Assembly: GCF_000002875.2 (NCBI RefSeq) | Contig: NC_009401.2 | Span: 509,843-573,842 of the forward strand | Length of the DNA: 64,000 nucleotides | Reading direction: 5' to 3' | Source: Leishmania infantum JPCM5 | Taxonomy: Eukaryota > Euglenozoa > Kinetoplastea > Trypanosomatida > Trypanosomatidae | The notes under the pieces: generated by a model | What the model was told of the DNA's origin: nothing | What the model saw: the letters and a program-made list of their open reading frames with translations, nothing else | The model's database searches: none | In this document: piece by piece, positions 57,928-64,000 of the stretch | How the letters are laid out: each line of letters opens with the position of its first letter | Numbering within the stretch: the stretch's first letter is position 1 | Made by a program: the position numbers and the translations under genes

Positions 57928-59841
57928 GACAGAGGCCCGAAGCGAGAGGCAGTTGATGGTTGACAAGGGGAGGCGGTTGTCCAGCGCTGTAGCGTGTTGA
58001 CGTGTGAGGGCGCACGTGTCTTGCATCGCACCATTATGCCTGTGGGGCGAAGGAGTGGTGCAGTGGTTTTGCAAACATCCAGAGGGAGGAGGACTGGGGC
58101 GGGGACTCTGCGTGCGTGAAGGTGCAAAGAAGACAGACGTGAACATCCTTACGGACTGGCGTGTGATCACATGCCCCTGGGAACGCTGAGTACACTTCAG
58201 CGTGGCATCTGAGGGTCCCGCACCCAGCTCTCCGTGTGGAAGGCGGCCGAGCAGCCCCCCTCCCCCTGCTGTATCCCTGCCAAATGCCGAACCGCCTGCG
58301 GTGCGGACATGGCCAAGTGCCGACGACGTGTGGGAGGTCTGGGCGCCGTGTGGGAGCGACGTGTGGGGCGGGTGGTGGGTGGGTGGAGCTTGCGGCAGGG
58401 GGTCGTGCTCTCCGATGCCTGAGCCGGCGCAATGCTGGAAGGCGTGCGTCCAGGGCTGCGTCGCACGACGCGATGGGCGACCTGTGGCAACGCGTGTTGC
58501 TCGGCGCCATGTCGAATGACAGAGGGACCGGTCACAGCTGGGAGGCGAACATCGTTCACTTCAGGATTGATTTCACCCCACACCTCCTCTCTCGTGTGAT
58601 GCTCGGTTTTCGGACCGCTGTGAGGTTTCACCTGCGAATCTCCCACCGTTCTCCCTGCTCTACCCGCATGCCCGAACGCGTCGCCCTTGCCTCTCAGCTG
58701 CGACACCTCTCGTGAAAGGTGTGCGCTGCATGTTGTGTGCGGCGGGCGGTGCAGGCCGACTTTGGATGTGTCGGCCTCGCCTCTTCGTGCGGCATCTCGC
58801 TTTCGAAGTGTTTCTGCTGTATGAGTATTGTGTTTTGCGTGTTGCGATGTAACATGAGAACCGTCCGTGATGTGCTTACCGTATCGCCGCCTCACTCTAT
58901 CCCCCCCTGCCCTCCGTCTGCTGCTGGTATAGCGACTGCATGCATGCGGATACGTAGGCGTGCCCACAGGCACATATTTTCCTCACCACCGCCAATGACG
59001 GAGATGTGGAAAGCAGAAAAGGTCGCAGCTCACCGTTTGGGGAGACCCCGCCCCTACTCACTCCCACCGCCATGGGCCTGCGCGTCTCCTGTCCTCCTCC
59101 TTCGCTGTTTTTCTTGCCGCTCTGCCTGACATATGACGACCCTGCCTTTCCCCGCTCTGCTCACTCCTCGCTGCACGCGGCATCCTGCGCACCTTTGTCA
59201 GCACTTTCTCCGTCACGCGCGCAAGCTTCTCACGAGAGGATTGGCTCCGACCGCAGTCTGTGTTGTGCCACCCTCCACCACCTCCGCCTTCCCATCAGCA
59301 GAACCCTTTGCCCCTTCTTTGATCTGCTAAAACACGGCGCAGCCGTCTTCTCCACCGACCACGACCCCTCCTGTCTCTCTCTGCGTTGCCGCCTCCGTCA
59401 CTTCGTGTTAACATACTCTCGGAGCTCGCCACGCTCACTAGTGCGACCTCTGGTCTATCCCTCGCTCCGCCTGCAGCAGCGGCGGCAGCGGCAGCATAGC
59501 GGAGCCGTTTCGTCAACACGCGCACTTGTGCACCAACGGCTGGGGCGAAGCTGCTTGCGCTTTTTTGTACGGTTCTCGGCTTTGCGTAGAGGCACAACCA
59601 CCCGCATCCAAGCACCATTGTCGCGTCTGGCGCCGCACTTGCACTGTTCTCGTCTTGTGTACGGGTCTGACGTCTGCGTGCTATCACTTCCCCAACCCCT
59701 TTCTCTCGCTCTCTCTCTGTGTGTGTGTGTGTCGGCAACGCAGTTGTGCATCTTTTCGAACACGCGCGCCAGCGCCGGCAGTGGATCCCGCATCGATGTG
59801 GCGCACGCTCTCTCAGCATCGCTCTTTCCGTTCCTCCTCCG
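57928..59841. other. Intergenic region with a possible retroposon relic
   Basis: No gene. The left part (58180-58570) is GC-rich and discussed separately as a candidate SIDER-like element. The rest is CT-rich UTR-like DNA leading to the acceptor before the VAP-like gene. Confidence 0.45.
58180..58570. mobile_element. Candidate degenerate SIDER-like retroposon
   Basis: This non-coding block is GC-rich and complex, unlike the surrounding pyrimidine-rich DNA, and lies in the presumed 3' UTR of the coiled-coil gene. Its phrases (for example GACATGGCCAAG near 58308 and CTGCGTCGCACGACGCGATG near 58457) remind me of Leishmania SIDER elements, which are short degenerate retroposons in 3' UTRs that affect mRNA stability. 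The identification rests on memory of family style and not on an alignment. Boundaries are approximate and strand is not assigned. Confidence 0.3.
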
Positions 59842-59860
59842 CCTTTTCTCTGCGTGAAAG
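59842..59860 (+). promoter_or_regulatory. Predicted trans-splice acceptor for the VAP-like gene
   Basis: A CT-rich run ending GTGAAAG with AG at 59859-59860 leaves a 17-nt 5' UTR. Another good acceptor (AG at 59742-59743) would include an out-of-frame ATG at 59796, so the nearer one is favoured. Confidence 0.5.
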
Positions 59861-59877
59861 CTGGTGCGCTGTCGCGT

Positions 59878-61245
59878 ATGGAGTCGCGTTATTCATTGCG
59901 GAACGAGAGCCCCACCGAGGGGCTTGCAACGACCTCTTCTGCGAGAAAACATCACGCGCCGTTGCCGCAGCGGCGGCACGGCGCCGCAAAGGCACACCCG
60001 CAGATCAAGATTGAGCCAAGCTGCCTCGTCTTCCCCCCGCCGCACTTTGGACGTTGCATCCAGAACGCCATCTCCATCTACAACGTGTCGAAGCAGCCGT
60101 GCGTGTTCAAGCTGCGCAGCCAAAACCCCGAGCGGTACGTGGCGAAGCCGCACGTCGCCATTGTGGCACCGGAGTCTGCAACGCGCAGCTTCGTGACGCT
60201 CCGCGACATGAACACGCTGGGAATGAAGAATTTGCCCGAAGGAACGCAAGACCGCTTCCGCTTCTCGCTGAAGCTCTACGACCCCATGACGGTGGACCCG
60301 TCGCTCTCGCCGAAGGACCTGTGGAACCTTCTGACGGCGCGCGGGGACAAGGTGGATCATGAGCAGGACCTGATTGCATATTTCACAAAGAGAGACACGC
60401 CCGTGGGCGGCCTCGTCACCTTCTTCCCACCAACGTACATCCCCGTCATCCCGCCAGCCGTGCCCAAGGCGGCGCCGCCCCCGAACTCGGCGACAGCGCC
60501 GACATCGGCACACACCAGCAGCAGCACCGCCAAGCGCGTCTTCAATAGGGACGGGAGCGCTGTGGCGCAGAGGAAGAGGGCAGTCGACGCGGCCGGCGGC
60601 GGCGCTGCGTCCCGTTTTCTTGCCGCTTCTGATGCGGTGAAGGAGTGGGCGAAGGCTGCCGCTACGACGCACGGCCTCTGGCTTGGCGTGTTCGCAGTGG
60701 CTCTAATCGTGCTTTCTGTAGCCGTTGTGACGAGTCACATGTGGGTCGCTGGTGACGCTGCAGCCGGTCGGGTGCAGGCCACGGCAGCCTCCGGTCGCCT
60801 CGCTCTACAGGAGCATCCGACGCAAGCGAGTCGGGCCGATTACACGGCACCTGTTGAGCCACTGCCGCATCATGCGGAGCCCGTGGCGCACTACGCTGTG
60901 CCTGCGGCTGAGCCCGTGCAGGCGCAGCAGCATCAGCAACATCACGGGGAGCATCCGAACAGCCAGCCAGAGGCTGCCTCACCCATAGTCGATCCACCCT
61001 ATGAGCATCACGAAGCGCCACCCGCGCAGGAGGAGGCGCATCATCAACGCCATGAGGAGTATTGGCGGCATCCAGAGGTGCCTGTGGAGCCCACAGTGGC
61101 GGAGCCGGTTCACGGGACGCAAGCTGAACAGGTCGCTCCTCAGGAGCAGCAGTGGCAAGAACCAACCCTTGACTATGCACAGCAGCAGCAGGAATCCCAC
61201 TCTGAGCAGAACCGCTACCAAGAAGGACCCTATGCTCCTCCGTAG
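59878..61245 (+). CDS. MSP-domain, VAP-like membrane protein with long C-terminal tail (455 aa)
   Basis: Residues about 44-165 fit a major sperm protein (MSP) domain as in VAMP-associated proteins (VAPs): KIEPSCLVFPPPHFGRC, VSKQPCVFKLRSQNPERY, VAPESATRSFVTL and DRFRFSLKLYD follow the VAP strand order. VAPs sit in the ER membrane and tether other organelles or lipid-transfer proteins through FFAT motifs. An Ala/Pro linker leads to one hydrophobic segment at about 266-288 (LWLGVFAVALIVLSVAVV). Typical VAPs end right after this anchor and have a coiled coil before it. Here no clear coiled coil is seen and about 165 residues rich in Gln, His, Pro and Glu follow the anchor, presumably in the lumen. 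The frame stays open for 68 codons past the TAG stop. The start fits the nearest acceptor. Confidence 0.88.
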   Translation: MESRYSLRNESPTEGLATTSSARKHHAPLPQRRHGAAKAHPQIKIEPSCLVFPPPHFGRCIQNAISIYNVSKQPCVFKLRSQNPERYVAKPHVAIVAPESATRSFVTLRDMNTLGMKNLPEGTQDRFRFSLKLYDPMTVDPSLSPKDLWNLLTARGDKVDHEQDLIAYFTKRDTPVGGLVTFFPPTYIPVIPPAVPKAAPPPNSATAPTSAHTSSSTAKRVFNRDGSAVAQRKRAVDAAGGGAASRFLAASDAVKEWAKAAATTHGLWLGVFAVALIVLSVAVVTSHMWVAGDAAAGRVQATAASGRLALQEHPTQASRADYTAPVEPLPHHAEPVAHYAVPAAEPVQAQQHQQHHGEHPNSQPEAASPIVDPPYEHHEAPPAQEEAHHQRHEEYWRHPEVPVEPTVAEPVHGTQAEQVAPQEQQWQEPTLDYAQQQQESHSEQNRYQEGPYAPP

Positions 61246-62639
61246 GCACAGCATCAGCAGTTGCCAGAGGTAGCACGAACGAAGCAGGAGACACGGAGGT
61301 CTAGCATGCACAGGCCTACGAGGGTCGGGTGCAGCACCACCAATCTCGACACTCGCGGGAGTAGAACTGGGCTCGCCGATCAGCATGCCTACGGTGGCTG
61401 TATGCGCATGCCTGCCTGTGCGTGTGCATTGCTGTTGATACGGCTCGCTTAGGCGTTGCTGCGCATGCCGTAGTAGCCGCTTGCTCTGTTCAGGCTGATG
61501 CTCTCCTTCCGCCTCCGCCTCTGCCTCTCTGTCTCTCTGTCTCTCTCTACACTTTTCGCACGCGTGTTGCGTGCACGTGTTGTTGTTTGATAGTCTCACT
61601 CGCACCCTTGCTGGGATGGAGGAGTGCTGTGCGGCTTCTGGGAGTCGCTCTTGTGCGCTTCTTTCCTCTCCTTACCGTAGTGGTGGGCTGCCTTGGGGGG
61701 GGGGCGGCGTTCTGCTCATGTAGATGCATCTCTGACGCGTTACTGAGCGTGCGTACCCGTGGTGAGCGAGGGTGTTTGTGGTCCGGAATTTAGGGAGGCC
61801 AGCACGTCCACAGAAAGGCAGGAGGACAGCAGCAACACAAGCAAGCCAAGGATGAGACAGGCGTGCGTGAAGGAGCGGGGTCGAGGGGCGCTTGTGGCAC
61901 TTTGGGTGTCTGCGTTCTCGTGCACGTTTTATAGATGTCCGTACTCTGTCTCTCAGGTCTCGCGCTTCCACGCACCCCTTCCTCACTTCCACTCCCTTGC
62001 TGCATCAAACGTTCGCTGCGTCATCAGCTTCACCTCTCCACCTCCGCTCACTCTCTCTCGCTCGCTCCTCTTCGTGTTTCTTTTTGACACTTCATGCTGT
62101 TTTCGAATCCAGCGATGGCGCTGCACATCACAGCATCACCACAGACGTGCATACAGCGCGAGGCGACGCCTGAGCACGGTGGAGCACTCGCCTACCCATC
62201 CACAGTTAAAGCACATCTGATGCAGACGCTCCTTTAATCGCACGCTTCGATGCTGCGCGCGCGGGGAGGGGCATAGACCACATGCATGGCTGCACTGCTC
62301 TACCTTAACCCATAGATACGGGTGCACCCGTACACACTTACACCCACACTCTTCTGCTGCTGCTGCTGCTTTCTCGTGTAGTCGGCCACTTGGTCGTCGC
62401 TCGTCGGTGCGCCTCTGGCAAGCTGTCTGCGTCGCTTCGCACCTCACGGGCCGTGAGGCCCGCTTTACCGCCCCCCCCCCCCCCCCACACACACACACAA
62501 CAACGACGTCGATGCCCCACTGAGAAGCGTCTCTGCTCTTTGCATCCTTCCCTTGATGAAGTAGCGCTGCTCCGTTGCCTGCTGCTCCAGCCCTTCCTCG
62601 AGGGCGGAGCAGCGCTTTCTCACTCACCACCCCCCCCTT
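61246..62639. other. Region downstream of the VAP-like gene
   Basis: No complete gene is visible. The first 200 nt continue the VAP-like frame beyond its stop. A G run lies near 61696-61705 and a C run joined to (AC)n at 62470-62500, followed by pyrimidine tracts and a G/C-rich section. Confidence 0.45.
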
Positions 62640-63593
62640 GCAGGAAGGCGTCGAAGGGCCTGTGCTTCTACTCGATGGCGGTGCGCTGCCAGCGCCGAAC
62701 GGTCCCCGCACCGACGCCTTGACTTTGCCAAACCCGCTCATGCCGTCGGTGAACATCGCAGTGCCGTTCAGCGTCATCACAGAGCCGCTGGAGCTGGAGA
62801 GGGCGATGCTCGGCCACTAGACCACTGTGGCCGTGTTCACCAGCGGGCCTGGCCGCTCGCCGTGGAGCATCTTTCTCCTTCCGTGCCTTCTCGACGAATC
62901 GTCTCCTCAGATGTCGTCCGGCGACGTGCAGCGGTGCGGGTGTCGCCGGGCTGCTCCTGCACGCCCCCGCATCCTCGCCTTCAACTCCTTCTCTCTCCTA
63001 CCTTGAAGCTGTGGGAGGAGTGAGCGTACTCGCTGCGCGTGCTGCACCCGCGGCGGTAGGTACAGCTGGAGTACAATACCTCAAACATCGGCAGCAGCAA
63101 CCGCACTAGTCCAACTCCTCTGCCTTTCTCACGCCTGAGGCGTCGATGTGGTCTGTGATGGGGTCGCGCGCACGCCACGGGAAGCCCCCAAGGCGGGGTT
63201 GCCGTGTCTGTCACGACCCCGTCATCCGGCTTGACGCTCTCGCCGGCGTTTCCGACGGAGAATGCTGAGGGGCTGGATATGGGCCGAGGGGCGGGTATGC
63301 CGAGCGCTTCCCCTCTACGCACAGTGACCCAACACTTTGTGGCGGCGCCGCTGAGAGCCCCCTCGGCCGGCAGCGCCAACAAGCGCGAGAACCCGTTGGC
63401 GCACACTCCTCAAGAACTTTTCGGCGCAGCCTTGTTGTGCTCACTGCGAGGGCATCCACCTCGCGAGACATCTCTCCGAGCGCTGCCGCCGTGCGCACGC
63501 GTCTTGAGGAAGACCGGTGACGGGCTGCTGACGCGCCAGCCTTGTATGGATCCGGGCTGCCTTTCTCATTATTCCGCGCTGCGCGAAACGTGA
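62640..63593 (+). pseudogene. Possible remnants of a decayed gene
   Basis: Two + strand fragments have coding-like codon use but no joint open frame. The first ends at 62820 with LPNPLMPSVNIAVPFSVITE and a following charged helix. The second is open over 63204-63593 (ATG at 63279) with mixed composition. Neither matches a family I know. They may be pieces of one broken gene or chance GC-rich frames, and a very short real protein for the second cannot be ruled out. Confidence 0.3.
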
Positions 63594-64000
63594 TCACAGC
63601 GGAGGTGAGGGAAGCTGTGGATGTGTCCCTCTGTGTTCGTGCTTCTCTGTGTCTGCACTCTGGGTCGGCGCGCCTTCTGCGTCCTCTACACCATCACCAT
63701 CGTTAAGCGTAGCTGCGACCTCAGCTCAGCTCATCTTCCTGCCTTCTGCTTTCCTGTCCTTCGATTCTTGTCGCCCCTAACACCCCCCCCCCCAGGGTGT
63801 ACAGTGCACGAGGGCACGCGGAGGCGAGGTTGGCGCGAACCGACAACTTCCACGCCCGGAGGGGTACGCACGTGTACTCCCACACGAGTGGGTAAGTGAA
63901 CGCAGAGACGAAAGAAAGGAAGTCCGTGCAGCGCCCCAGCTGGTGCGCATCACTGGCGGCGGCTTGCTGTTTCTCTTTGGCTTTCGAAGTGAGTGGTGGG
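63594..64000. other. Right edge, intergenic
   Basis: No gene is seen. The region is CT-rich with a C run near 63782-63793, as expected upstream of another gene beyond the window. Confidence 0.45.

Noticed and set aside
1..64000. tRNA, rRNA, snoRNA clusters and CRISPR arrays
   Set aside because: I scanned by eye for cloverleaf-like boxes, regularly spaced repeats and box C/D pairs and saw none convincing. A tRNA or snoRNA search program would be needed to exclude them.

Overview
The window is GC-rich nuclear DNA from a kinetoplastid of the genus Leishmania, most likely a species of the subgenus Leishmania. Every supportable gene lies on the + strand and none has a recognisable intron. Genes are separated by 0.8 to 3.9 kb of pyrimidine-rich, low-complexity DNA holding polypyrimidine tracts followed by AG, as expected for polycistronic transcription with spliced-leader trans-splicing. 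One gene matches Leishmania UDP-sugar pyrophosphorylase, including the 630-residue length I recall for the L. major enzyme. I recall that gene as lying on chromosome 17, so this is probably an internal piece of a chromosome 17 polycistronic unit. That placement is memory plus inference, not something read from the sequence.

Layout, left to right: a coiled-coil protein of unknown function (135-2366); a USP-family deubiquitinase (4004-7951); a steroid 5-alpha-reductase-like membrane enzyme (8864-10486); a kinesin with armadillo-like and calpain-domain-III-like modules (11288-15580); a small, possibly mitochondrial protein (18004-18360); an NSUN2/Trm4-like RNA cytosine-5 methyltransferase (19552-23079); a probable decayed gene (about 23.8-25.7 kb); a CEP164-like basal-body protein with a WW domain (26479-30672); an XRN-family 5'-3' exoribonuclease with membrane segments and a RanBP2-type zinc finger (32532-36008); UDP-sugar pyrophosphorylase (38285-40177); two adjacent proteins of unknown function with C-terminal coiled coils (41133-43190 and 44195-46408); a 639-bp strictly alternating purine-pyrimidine repeat (47032-47670); a gene of unknown function truncated by a 100-N assembly gap (49365-51410); a Ser/Arg-rich coiled-coil protein (55333-57927); a VAP-like MSP-domain membrane protein (59878-61245); and possible gene remnants near the right edge.

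The genes are functionally mixed, as usual in trypanosomatid polycistronic units: flagellum and cytoskeleton (CEP164-like, kinesin, coiled-coil proteins), RNA metabolism (NSUN-like, XRN), sugar-nucleotide and lipid metabolism, ubiquitin removal, and ER contact sites. There is no operon-like functional logic, and no viral, CRISPR or mobile cassette was recognised. The most unusual items are an apparently identical 242-bp direct duplication carrying a candidate trans-splice acceptor upstream of two unrelated genes 22.4 kb apart, the long potential Z-DNA tract, the composite kinesin, the membrane-associated XRN, the long tail after the VAP membrane anchor, and a possible second N-terminus for UDP-sugar pyrophosphorylase.
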